Assembly: GCF_001612825.1 (NCBI RefSeq)
Contig: NZ_BDBE01000045.1
Span: 1 to 48,591 of the forward strand
DNA: 48,591 bases
Direction of reading: 5' to 3'
Origin: Nocardia caishijiensis NBRC 108228
Lineage (GTDB): Bacteria > Actinomycetota > Actinomycetes > Mycobacteriales > Mycobacteriaceae
In this document: piece after piece, positions 15,875-23,664 of the stretch
How the letters are laid out: each line of letters starts with the position of its first letter
Position numbering within the stretch: position 1 is the first letter of the stretch
The notes under the pieces: generated by a model
What the model was told of the DNA's origin: nothing
What the model saw: only the letters and a program-made list of their open reading frames with translations
Databases searched by the model: none
Made by a program: the position numbers and the translations under genes

Positions 15875-17251
15875 ATGAGGCGAGCTGAGACGGGCGAGGT
15901 GCACGACCTCGCGTCCGGTAGGAGTGCGGCTGTAGGTCCTAGCAATGGGGCGCAGGTCCAGGGCGGCCGGACGGCCGTGCCGGGGAGCAGCGATGCCGAG
16001 TCCTGCGCAGCCACCGAGTCCGGCGCAGCCACCGAGTCCCGCGCAGCCACCGAGATCGGCGCGGCAACCGAGATCGGCTGCACCGCCTTCAAGGTGGGGG
16101 CAGACGAAGCGGCGACTAACCCCGAGCGCGCGACAAAGCCGACCGCCGATGCCGCCTGCCCAGTCGCAACCCCCGCGACCATCACCGCAGAGCAATCGAC
16201 CGAGCCGGAGTCGGCCGACGATGCGGAGATATCCCTTCCGCCGAAGACGCTGGGCGCCTTGGCCGCTCGCCGCGTGAGCATGAACGGGCGTGTGTTGCGG
16301 GCTGATTGGCGTCAGCACCTGCCCGCACGGGTTCCGCTGCGGGAGCGGTCGGCGGCATGGGTCGCGAAGCATCCGATGCTCGGGGAGATCGCGGCCGATG
16401 TGCGTCGCGGTGACATGCGGAAAGCGTTCTGGGAGCGCCCGTCTCGGCGGGCAGCGGCCCTGTGGGCACGCAGGCCGAGTAGCGAGCGGGTGCGTGCGGT
16501 GCTCATCGAGCGGCGTGTGCTCATCGCGGGAGTCGCGGTCGTCGCCGTGCTCGTCGCGTCGGACGGACAGTTCAACGGGCTGGTCGACCGGCCGCTCGCC
16601 CCGGGCGAGGCCCAGCGTGTCGCCTTCGCCTATCCCCCGCAGATCCCGCCCAACCCGCAGTCGGTGCGCCGCCTGCTCGTCGCCATCGACAACGGCGAGA
16701 AGCGTCGCGAGGCCGCGGTGGTCGCCGCCGCGGCCCGCGCCACCCTGGAACGGGCCAAGGCCGAGGCGGCGGCCGCGTCGTCGGGCCAGTGGCAGGACTG
16801 GATGGGCGAACGCGCCCCCGTGGTGCCCGGCGTCCTCGTTCCCGGCGCGAGCACCCCCTCGATCGGCGGATTCAGCCTCCCCGCCAAGGGCCTGTTCACC
16901 TCCGGCTTCGGTTCACGCTGGGGAACCATGCACCGCGGCATCGACATCGCCGGCCCCATCGGCAGCCCCATCTACGCGGTCGCCGATGGCACCGTCGTGG
17001 AGGCGGGCCCCGCCCAGGGCTTCGGCCTGTGGGTCCGCATCCGCCACGACGACGGCACCATCAGCATCTACGGCCACATGTACGACTTCTTCGTCTCCCC
17101 CGGCGAACGCGTCCCCGCAGGCATGCAGATCGCGCGCATCGGCAACCGAGGCGACTCCACCGGCCCCCACCTACACTTCGAAATCGTCCAGAACGGCCAA
17201 CACGTCGACCCCCAAGCCTGGCTGGCCCGCCACGGCCTCAGCCTGACCTGA
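15875..17251 (+). CDS. Membrane-anchored M23-family (LytM) endopeptidase
   Basis: A 458-residue protein. Residues 1-130 are a disordered Ala/Thr/Glu-rich region with four 18-bp repeats, residues about 213-230 are one membrane helix (VLIAGVAVVAVLVASDG), then comes a short coiled segment rich in Ala and Arg, and the C-terminal part (about 335-455) is an M23 domain. The zinc motifs HRGIDIA and HLHFE are both present, so the enzyme should be active on cell-wall peptide cross-links outside the membrane. I choose ATG 15875, preceded by a G-rich stretch; the same frame is open back to 15719 but would overlap the aminotransferase, and ATG 16280 would remove the disordered part. Orientation is N-in, C-out. 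Confidence 0.82.
   Translation: MRRAETGEVHDLASGRSAAVGPSNGAQVQGGRTAVPGSSDAESCAATESGAATESRAATEIGAATEIGCTAFKVGADEAATNPERATKPTADAACPVATPATITAEQSTEPESADDAEISLPPKTLGALAARRVSMNGRVLRADWRQHLPARVPLRERSAAWVAKHPMLGEIAADVRRGDMRKAFWERPSRRAAALWARRPSSERVRAVLIERRVLIAGVAVVAVLVASDGQFNGLVDRPLAPGEAQRVAFAYPPQIPPNPQSVRRLLVAIDNGEKRREAAVVAAAARATLERAKAEAAAASSGQWQDWMGERAPVVPGVLVPGASTPSIGGFSLPAKGLFTSGFGSRWGTMHRGIDIAGPIGSPIYAVADGTVVEAGPAQGFGLWVRIRHDDGTISIYGHMYDFFVSPGERVPAGMQIARIGNRGDSTGPHLHFEIVQNGQHVDPQAWLARHGLSLT
16004..16075 (+). repeat. Four 18-bp tandem repeats in the M23 peptidase gene
   Basis: Four consecutive 18-bp units (16004-16021, 16022-16039, 16040-16057, 16058-16075) encode CAATES, GAATES, RAATEI and GAATEI. 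Copies differ by a few bases, and frame is kept, so unit gain or loss would only lengthen or shorten the cytoplasmic disordered region. Confidence 0.85.
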
Positions 17252-17253
17252 TC

Positions 17254-18025
17254 TCAGGCCAGCGCTTCCTCGACCGTCTCCGCCGTCAGAATCTGATCGG
17301 CCCACCGCTCGAGGTCGCCCATGTCGGCCGCACGCACCCGCGCGATCGTCGCCTCGGACGGCGTGCCGAACTTACGATCCAGCTGACGAAGCAGTGTCTT
17401 CGCCGCGCCCCGAACCTCCAACATTTCAGCGGTAGTCACGACAGCCTCCCTTACCTGCGGCTCGAGTCGATCGAGCAGCGGATTCAGACTCGATGGATTC
17501 GTCTCGCTGACAGTCATAATGTACTCCACCACCGCCCGCAGGTCACGGTGCCCATTCGGGGCAGCGAACATCGCCGAAATGTCGTCGACCAGCGGCAACA
17601 ACCGCTCGCCCGCGTCGGTACGACCCGGCGCCACCGACAGGACGTACAGCAGCACCACGACGGCGGGAGTCATCTCACGCTTGCGCAAGGCCGCGAGATC
17701 GGTGGCGGCGATATCGTCGACCAGATAGCGCATCCTCGGAACGAGGTCACCGAGAGACTTTCGAACGCTCGGCGTGAGTCCGAAAAGTTCGGACAGCTCT
17801 GTATGTTCCCTAGCCATCGACCTCCACCGAGAAGAGCATGTCGCCATACCGGGGGTCGAGATGATCGGAAACGAAACCGGACGGCAGCGCCCGCAAGGTC
17901 GACCAATCCGCCTGCACGACAAAGGCTTCCGGCAATGCGGAACGAAGCTCGGCCGTCGCGTTCTCGGGCTGGCCGAGAATACGACGGCACAGCGCGTCAT
18001 GCGGGCTCGTCGGCCGCTCAGGCAT
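17254..18025 (-). pseudogene. Degenerate Rpn / Transposase_31-family nuclease gene (catalytic core deleted)
   Basis: Two frames together resemble the Rpn family (PD-(D/E)XK recombination-promoting nuclease, formerly putative transposase). The 5' part (ATG 18025 to stop 17810) encodes the family N terminus MPERPTSPHDALCRRILGQ and ends at DMLFSVEVDG. The 3' part, open from ATG 17817 to 17254, begins in a different frame at the later segment TELSELFGLTPS and continues to the C-terminal helices (VREAVVTTAEMLEVRG, then LLRQLDRKFG and LERWADQILTAETVEEAL). Family members have about 60-70 residues between these segments, including the catalytic Glu of the EHQS-like motif; they are missing here. I read this as an internal deletion plus frameshift. 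The 3' half (187 residues) may still be translated. Confidence 0.65.
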
Positions 18026-18054
18026 TGCCACACCGTACGCCGACGGTGTGGCAA
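18025..18054. promoter_or_regulatory. Perfect 12-bp inverted repeat at the start of the Rpn-like gene (probable operator)
   Basis: TTGCCACACCGT at 18025-18036 and ACGGTGTGGCAA at 18043-18054 are exact reverse complements separated by 6 bases. The palindrome touches the ATG of the degenerate Rpn gene and lies 60 bp from the end of purD. Size and symmetry fit a dimeric repressor site; the regulator is not identifiable here. A leader RNA hairpin is the alternative. Confidence 0.55.
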
Positions 18055-18114
18055 AACCAATCCGGCCAGGCGAGAGCTACCGTGAATAGTGTTGCCCGTA
18101 AATAGCTTTCACGC

Positions 18115-19395
18115 CTACTCGGCGGACGCCCGTTCCGGGACAACGACTTCGGTGGCGCCGATGTCGGTGCGGAAGTGACTGCCGGGGAGCTTGATCTTGG
18201 CGAGGCGGGCGTAGGCGCGTTCGCGGGCCTCGGCCAGGTTTTCGCCGATGCCGACGACATTGAGGACGCGGCCACCGGCCGAGAGGAGGGCCTTGTCCTC
18301 GCGCAGGGCCGTGCCCGCGTGCAGGACGAGGGTGTCGCCGTCGAGGGCGCCTTCCTCGGCGCCGGTGATGACATCGCCGGTGCGCGGGCGGGCCGGGTAG
18401 TTCTCGGCGGCGAGAACGACCGTGATCGCCGCACCGTCCTTCCAGCGCGGCGGTTCGACCTCCGCGAGTCGGCCGGTTGCGGTGGCGTGCAGCAGTTCGG
18501 CGAACGGGCTGTCGAGCAGTGCGAGCACCGCCTGGGTCTCGGGATCGCCGAAGCGGCAGTTGAATTCGACGACGGCTGGACCGTTCGTGCCGACCGCCAG
18601 ACCGGCGTACAGCAGCCCGGAGAACCCGCTGCCACGCCGAACCAGTTCGGCCGCAACGGGTTTCACGACATCGTCGACGATCTCGGTGAGCGTCTCGGCG
18701 GGCAGCCACGGCAGCGGGGTGTAGGCGCCCATGCCGCCGGTGTTGGGGCCCGCGTCACCGTCACCGACGCGCTTGTGATCCTGGGCGGGCAGCAGCGGTA
18801 CCACGGTCTCGCCGTCGACCAGGCAGAACAGCGACACCTCCGGCCCGTCGAGGAACGACTCCAGCAGCACCGGATGCCCCTGCTCGAGCAGCTCGGCGCC
18901 GTGATCGCGGGCAGCCCGGCGATCGGCGGTCACCACAACACCCTTGCCCGCGGCCAGGCCGTCGTCCTTGACCACCCAGGTGGGGCCGAAGCGGTCGAGC
19001 GCGGCATCCAGGTCGGCCGGGTTGTCGACGATCTCGCTGTGCGCGGTCCGCACACCAGCCGCCGCCATCACATCCTTGGCGAACGCCTTCGACCCCTCGA
19101 TCCGCGCCGCGTCGGCCGACGGGCCGAACACGGGGATCCCGGCCGCGCGCACCGCGTCGGCCACGCCGAGCACCAGCGGCACCTCGGGCCCGATCACCAC
19201 CAGGTCGGCGGCGACCTCTCGGGCCAGCGCGGTCACGTCCTCGGCCGAGCAGGGATCAACCGGCCGCAGCTCCGCCTGCTGGCCGATACCCGGGTTTCCC
19301 GGGGCAGCGATCACCGCCGTGACCGACGGATCCCGGCGCAGGGCCAGGACGAGGGCATGTTCACGGGCTCCGGAACCGATGACGAGTACGCGCAC
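18115..19395 (-). CDS. purD: Phosphoribosylamine--glycine ligase (GAR synthetase)
   Basis: A 426-residue ATP-grasp ligase that joins phosphoribosylamine with glycine in step 2 of purine synthesis. The N-terminal Rossmann-like domain begins MRVLVIGSGAREHALV, the ATP-grasp core includes GLAAGKGVVV and LLPAQDHKRVGDGDAGPNTGGMGAY, and the metal-binding ending is EFNCRFGDPETQ. Length and start are standard. The gene is divergent from the PH-domain protein at 19535. It joins purS-purQ and purB in the same window, but the genes are dispersed rather than in one operon. Confidence 0.97.
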   Translation of the reverse strand: MRVLVIGSGAREHALVLALRRDPSVTAVIAAPGNPGIGQQAELRPVDPCSAEDVTALAREVAADLVVIGPEVPLVLGVADAVRAAGIPVFGPSADAARIEGSKAFAKDVMAAAGVRTAHSEIVDNPADLDAALDRFGPTWVVKDDGLAAGKGVVVTADRRAARDHGAELLEQGHPVLLESFLDGPEVSLFCLVDGETVVPLLPAQDHKRVGDGDAGPNTGGMGAYTPLPWLPAETLTEIVDDVVKPVAAELVRRGSGFSGLLYAGLAVGTNGPAVVEFNCRFGDPETQAVLALLDSPFAELLHATATGRLAEVEPPRWKDGAAITVVLAAENYPARPRTGDVITGAEEGALDGDTLVLHAGTALREDKALLSAGGRVLNVVGIGENLAEARERAYARLAKIKLPGSHFRTDIGATEVVVPERASAE

Positions 19396-19534
19396 CGCAA
19401 CAGATTAGTCGCGCCGCCGCGCGCCCACTCGCGACCCCCTGATCCCGACATCTGCCCGTTCACCACAGTTCACCCTGGCCGTATCGGGTCGGCTTGGGCC
19501 ACAATGGAACCAACGGCGGAAGCGGGGGACGATC

Positions 19535-19912
19535 GTGGGCTTGCTCGACGGCATGATGGGCAACGCGGGTCGCATCGACCCCGCCGCCGCCCAGCAGGAG
19601 TACGCCAAACTGTTCGGCCAGGGCGAGCAGGTGTACGCCGCTTACATCCTGGTCCGCGACGCGATGTTGTTCACCAACCGCCGTCTCATCCTGATCGACA
19701 AACAGGGCGTCACCGGCCGCAAGGTGAGCTACCACAGCATCCCGTACCGGTCGATCACCCACTTCGCCGTCGAAACAGCGGGCACCTTCGACCTCGACGC
19801 CGAGCTCTACATCTGGCTCAGCGGCAGCCACGACCCGGTGAAGCAGCGATTCAACCGTCAGGTCGACATCTACGAGGTACAGGCCATCCTGTCCCACTAC
19901 GTCGCCGTGTGA
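19535..19912 (+). CDS. Bacterial PH-domain protein
   Basis: A 125-residue protein made of one bacterial pleckstrin-homology-like domain: AYILVRDAMLFTNRRLILIDKQGVTGRKVSYHSIPYRSITHFAVETAGTFD is the typical strand series, with the LFTNRRLILID and IPYRSI motifs. These domains form oligomeric beta-barrel rings; their ligands are mostly unknown. No membrane segment is visible. The start is GTG at 19535, after AGCGGGGGA. The stop is one base from the convergent membrane-protein gene. Confidence 0.82.
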   Translation: MGLLDGMMGNAGRIDPAAAQQEYAKLFGQGEQVYAAYILVRDAMLFTNRRLILIDKQGVTGRKVSYHSIPYRSITHFAVETAGTFDLDAELYIWLSGSHDPVKQRFNRQVDIYEVQAILSHYVAV

Positions 19913-19913
19913 G

Positions 19914-20507
19914 TCACTTGTAGTAATACCAGTATCCACCCAAGTGGACATAACTTGTATCACCACTACCACTTCCGTCCGGATTTCGGCCGGAGGGGAC
20001 ATAAATAAACCCGTTGCCGACACCCTGATAGCCCTTCGGAAAATGAAACTCACATTCTCCGTCCGGCTCGTCTTCTACATGGTGGAATTCATACTGCCCG
20101 ATCAGTGCGGCGGGGTCGCCGGACGTCGCATCCCTGTACTGGGAGCCCAGTCTTTCACATTCGGCTGCGGCACTTTCCATATCACCTCGCGACATCTTCC
20201 AGCCGATTCGACCAGGTACATAGAACTCGGTCAGCAACACGGTGATGATCACGCACAGCGGCAGAACCGAACTCCAGCGCCACCACCCCGAATACCGCAG
20301 GGCAGAAATGATCGACATTACGAGCCACACCATGATCGGAACGGCAGCGGCCACCCCTGCCCAAAACTCGACCTCGTCATCATCGAAAACCTTGTAGCAC
20401 GCCCACAAAAACCATGCGCAGCTAGCGAGCGTCGCGACCGTGGCCACCGATATCGGAATTTTCCAAACCATCGGCAGAGGTGGCCGCTGGGGATCAGACT
20501 GTTCCAT
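19914..20507 (-). CDS. Three-helix membrane protein of unknown function
   Basis: A 197-residue protein with three hydrophobic segments in its first half (IPISVATVATLASCAWFLWACY, AGVAAAVPIMVWLVMSIISA, VLPLCVIITVLLTEF), then a soluble C-terminal domain with two Cys residues and an aromatic ending (GGYWYYYK). I do not recognise a family. MEQSDPQRPPLPM at ATG 20507 is preferred; ATG 20549 is open but has no ribosome site. Base composition is lower in GC than its neighbours (for example AT-rich third positions near 19930-20100), which suggests a younger or less expressed gene. Confidence 0.6.
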   Translation of the reverse strand: MEQSDPQRPPLPMVWKIPISVATVATLASCAWFLWACYKVFDDDEVEFWAGVAAAVPIMVWLVMSIISALRYSGWWRWSSVLPLCVIITVLLTEFYVPGRIGWKMSRGDMESAAAECERLGSQYRDATSGDPAALIGQYEFHHVEDEPDGECEFHFPKGYQGVGNGFIYVPSGRNPDGSGSGDTSYVHLGGYWYYYK

Positions 20508-20838
20508 CGTTATGCCGATGCTCCGTATTTCCGTTCGCCGAACTCTCATTCACCAGCGTGTACATCTGGCAAGCGAACCTCCCCGCCATAATCGTGCCGA
20601 CAGTACTGTAATGCAGGACCGTCGACCCGTCAGGCGATGCTCGGCGGTCGATCCGTCGCGGGCCACCTGCCCGAGCACTCATGCGGCCCCATGACCACGC
20701 CCTTGACACCCGACCGCGAACCAACCCGAGCCGGGGTGCGTCGCAGATCGATGTTGGCCTGGCAGACAACACCGGGAGGTGACCACTCGCTCTCGACGTC
20801 AGCCGTCGGGGGCGCCCGAGGCGCATTAGGCTCGCTCT
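20508..20838. other. Intergenic region without a supported gene
   Basis: This 331-bp stretch separates the membrane-protein gene from the HIT gene and should hold both promoters. It contains the 10-bp palindrome ACAGTACTGT at 20600-20609. Open frames here are Arg-rich shadows without family resemblance. I see no RNA gene. Confidence 0.5.
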
Positions 20839-21264
20839 ATGGCATCCGTTTTCAGCGCGATCATCGCAGGTCAGATTCCGGGTCGGTTCGTCTGGGAGGA
20901 CGACGAATTCGTCGCCTTCCTCACCATCGCCCCAGTCACCCAGGGCCACACCCTCGTGGTGCCCCGCGCCGAGATAGACCAGTGGCAGGACATCGACCCC
21001 GCCGTGATGGCCCGCCTCACCGGGGTCGCCCAGAAGATCGGCCGAGCCGTGCGCGCCGCCTTCGACGCCCCGCGCGCAGGCCTGCTCATCGCCGGTCTCG
21101 AGGTCCCCCACCTGCACACCCACGTCTTCCCCGCCTACTCCATGGGCAACTTCGACATCTCAGGAGCCGACCCCTCCCCCACCACCGAATCCCTCGACGA
21201 AGCCCAATCCAAGATCAAAGCCGCCCTCCGCGACCTGGGCTACGGCGCCAACGTCCCGGACTGA
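20839..21264 (+). CDS. HIT-family nucleotide-binding hydrolase (second copy)
   Basis: A 141-residue histidine-triad protein with the motif HLHTHVFPAY in place of the common HVHLH-I form. The start MASVFSAIIAGQIPGRFVWEDDEFVAFL at ATG 20839 and the PVTQGHTLVVPR strand are characteristic. It differs clearly in sequence from the HIT protein at 11877 and is probably an older paralogue rather than a recent duplicate. From memory it resembles the HIT protein found in most mycobacteria. It is likely monocistronic. Confidence 0.92.
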   Translation: MASVFSAIIAGQIPGRFVWEDDEFVAFLTIAPVTQGHTLVVPRAEIDQWQDIDPAVMARLTGVAQKIGRAVRAAFDAPRAGLLIAGLEVPHLHTHVFPAYSMGNFDISGADPSPTTESLDEAQSKIKAALRDLGYGANVPD

Positions 21265-21374
21265 TCGCCTCCGGTGCCCGCCTCCACGCGGGCATCACCG
21301 CACAGCGGATGGAACCGAAGTGGGGTGGCGTGCGTCCAAAGATATCGAGTGGTTCTGTGCGAAGAGGAGAGACG

Positions 21375-21896
21375 ATGCGACTGGTGGGGTTCGCCGCGGG
21401 GGTGGGCGTTGTGCTCGTGCTCTCCGGGTGTGGGCAGAGTGTGGACGGGCAGCCCGAGGTGAGTGGGGCTCCGCTCACGAAGGAGCAGTTGTTCGATCCG
21501 TGCACGGTGCCGGAGAGTGCGTTGGTCGCGGCGGGGGCTGATCCCGCGTCCAAGGACGACAATCCGTTCTCGGTGCCGAGGGCTGAGTGGAAGGGGTGCG
21601 GATGGCGTGCCAGCGACTTCTTCATCTCGATCTTCTCGACCACCTACACGATGGAGAAGTTTCGGGAGAACACCCTCCTTCGCGATTTCCAGGAGGTGAC
21701 TGTCGAGGGGCGAGCAGGCAGCCAATACCTGATCGGAGACAGAAATCCACCGGAGGAATGCGGGCTGGTCTTCGCGTCCGGCCAAGGCACCATAACCCTG
21801 CAATCGAGTAAGGCCTCCAGCAGCGATTCGACGGTTGATCCATGTCTGGTTCTGAACAATGCTGCCCCGCACTTCGTTGAAGTGCTTCCGAAGTAG
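21375..21896 (+). CDS. DUF3558 lipoprotein
   Basis: A 173-residue predicted lipoprotein: signal peptide with lipobox VLSGC (Cys19), then the DUF3558 pattern with LFDPCTVPESALVAAGADPASK, WKGCGW and, near the end, CGLVF and DPCLVLN. Six further Cys residues probably form disulphides. DUF3558 lipoproteins often sit beside ESX substrate genes in Nocardia-like genomes. ATG 21375 follows AGAGGAGA. The next gene lies 26 bp downstream on the same strand, so it is probably the first gene of the four-gene cassette. Confidence 0.85.
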   Translation: MRLVGFAAGVGVVLVLSGCGQSVDGQPEVSGAPLTKEQLFDPCTVPESALVAAGADPASKDDNPFSVPRAEWKGCGWRASDFFISIFSTTYTMEKFRENTLLRDFQEVTVEGRAGSQYLIGDRNPPEECGLVFASGQGTITLQSSKASSSDSTVDPCLVLNNAAPHFVEVLPK

Positions 21897-21922
21897 CAAC
21901 GTCAGATCCGAGGGAGTTTTCC

Positions 21923-22315
21923 ATGGCAGAGGCGAATGAGACGGCCAAAGAGTTCCAGAGACTGGCCGGTGAGGCGGCCGGTGGCCGCTTGATAATAGAG
22001 CACGACGCAGCTGAACGTTGTGCGAAATGGTGCGACGACTACATCACCGAACTCGATGCGCTCAGCCAGCGGGCGAAATCGATGGTCTTCGTCGATTCAT
22101 TCGGAGACCTCAACTCGGCGGCTGAACTCGGCGACAAGTTCTTTCAGCTGGCACAGGGTGGGCCGGGTAGCGGCTCGTACACAGAGGCGATCCGCCAGCA
22201 CCAGGAGATTCTCAAGGCGATGGCCGATATGTACCGCAAAGCTGGCGCCGCCTTCCAAGCCTGCGACGAAGCCTCTCAGCAGGCGATCAAGCAGCAGACC
22301 AACAAGCTCGACTGA
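21923..22315 (+). CDS. Small helical ESX-substrate-like protein
   Basis: A 130-residue, almost wholly helical protein without signal peptide or membrane segment. Two predicted helices are separated by a Gly/Pro break at GGPGSGSY (about residue 79). Its position directly before the WxG/PPE-like protein and EspG gene mirrors PE proteins or WXG100 partners, and I infer it is the small partner of that protein. No WxG and no YxxxD/E export signal is visible in it, so export is not proven. ATG 21923 follows GAGGGAG. No named family recognised. Confidence 0.65.
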   Translation: MAEANETAKEFQRLAGEAAGGRLIIEHDAAERCAKWCDDYITELDALSQRAKSMVFVDSFGDLNSAAELGDKFFQLAQGGPGSGSYTEAIRQHQEILKAMADMYRKAGAAFQACDEASQQAIKQQTNKLD

Positions 22316-22329
22316 CAACTGGGGGAAAC

Positions 22330-23664
22330 ATGTCGTTCGGAAGTTTTCTGGTAGGGCTCTCGAATCCGAGCACCTTCGCGAGCACCGTCACGGAGCGCGT
22401 TGGTTCGCTGTTCGATTCCGATATCGCGCCGACGCAGTCCGAGCTGGACGCGCAGGCGGACGGAAACTCGGAGCGGACGCGACTCTATGCCCAGAACCAG
22501 GCGCTGGCTTCCGGGTTCTCCGGTGAATACACCCAGCAGGTGGTGCCGCCGGTGATGGAAAGCTTCGTCGACATGTCGCATTCCCGCATCATGCAATTCG
22601 TCGAATCGATCGATGTGGGTCAGCTGAGCACCAGCATCCAGGGTTGGAACCAGTTGGCGACCGACACCACGGCCAAAGCGACCGCCTTCCACGACAACAT
22701 CAGCAAGGAAATGGAGCGGGGCTGGGCCGGGAGCGCCGCCACTCAGGCGCTGGCCAGCACGAAGGCGTACCTCGCCGACATCCACAAGGTCGACCAGGCG
22801 GCCAAGCTGATCGCCAACAAGATGGACGAGGCTCGCTCCGGTTTGCAGCAGGTCAAGTACTCGGTGCCGCACGAATCCGAGAATCAGGGTGACACCGTGC
22901 TCGGCACGGTTGTCTCGGTGCTTTCTCCTGTCACCGGCCTGATCATCGACAGCCAGAGCGCGGGCCGAGCCGAGGCAGCCCAAGCCGCCGCCCGCCAGGT
23001 CATGCAGACCGTGTACAAACCGGTCGCCGAACAGGCCGACACCCAGGTTCCCAAGGTGCCGCAACCGGCCAACCCCCAGCAGGATGATCCGGCGAACGGC
23101 GATCCCGGTGCCGGTCCCGGTGGCGGAAACACCAACGACAACAACAACAACTCGAATGGCGCCCCCGGCACGAACCCGGCCAACATCAGCGAGCCGGAAG
23201 ACCCGACCACCACCGATCCGGGCGACGACGACAGCGGCGACGATTCCTCGCCGTCGACGGACGACCCCGCCGCCACGACGCCCGAGGACACCACACCCGC
23301 CTCAGCGCCCGCCACGACACCGGCGACGACCACACCCGCGGGCACCACACCGAACGGCCTTGGCACGGGCGGGGGCGCGGGTGGCGGTGGCGGCAGCCCC
23401 AGCGTTCCCGGCGCGGGCAGCTCCCTCCCCGGCGCGGGCGGTGCGGCGCCCGGCGCCGGGGCCGGTCAGAAGCTCGCCGCGTCAGCGGGCGGGTCGGGCC
23501 GGGCGGGGATGCCCGGAATGGGTGGCATGGGCGCACCGGGCGCGCGCGGCGGCAAGGACGAGGAGAACGAGCACTCGGCGCCCGACTATCTGCGCGGCGT
23601 GCACGAGGAACTGCTCGGTCCGGACCGAGCACATGTTCCGCCGGTCATCGGTGGCGACGCATGA
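22330..23664 (+). CDS. WxG/PPE-like type VII secretion substrate with long disordered tail
   Basis: A 444-residue protein. Residues 1-220 are helical and include the turn GWAGSAATQAL (Trp132, Gly134), a WxG-type motif as in WXG100 and PPE substrates. Residues about 240-340 are disordered and rich in Asp, Thr, Pro and Asn; residues 340-415 are Gly/Ala-rich with GMPGMGGMGAPG. A short structured tail (YLRGVHEELLG, then PPVIGG) ends the protein; I recall similar tails in other actinobacterial ESX substrates. There is no signal peptide. The stop overlaps the espG start (ATGA), so chaperone and substrate are coupled. The canonical PPE and YxxxD/E motifs are absent. Confidence 0.72.
   Translation: MSFGSFLVGLSNPSTFASTVTERVGSLFDSDIAPTQSELDAQADGNSERTRLYAQNQALASGFSGEYTQQVVPPVMESFVDMSHSRIMQFVESIDVGQLSTSIQGWNQLATDTTAKATAFHDNISKEMERGWAGSAATQALASTKAYLADIHKVDQAAKLIANKMDEARSGLQQVKYSVPHESENQGDTVLGTVVSVLSPVTGLIIDSQSAGRAEAAQAAARQVMQTVYKPVAEQADTQVPKVPQPANPQQDDPANGDPGAGPGGGNTNDNNNNSNGAPGTNPANISEPEDPTTTDPGDDDSGDDSSPSTDDPAATTPEDTTPASAPATTPATTTPAGTTPNGLGTGGGAGGGGGSPSVPGAGSSLPGAGGAAPGAGAGQKLAASAGGSGRAGMPGMGGMGAPGARGGKDEENEHSAPDYLRGVHEELLGPDRAHVPPVIGGDA

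Noticed and set aside
20600..20609. ACAGTACTGT as a LexA or other named operator
   Set aside because: It does not fit the actinobacterial LexA box and a 10-bp palindrome is expected by chance in a window of this size.
22330..23664. Calling the 444-residue protein a canonical PPE protein
   Set aside because: There is no Pro-Pro-Glu motif near the N terminus; only the WxG turn, the EspG neighbour and the tail support an ESX link.
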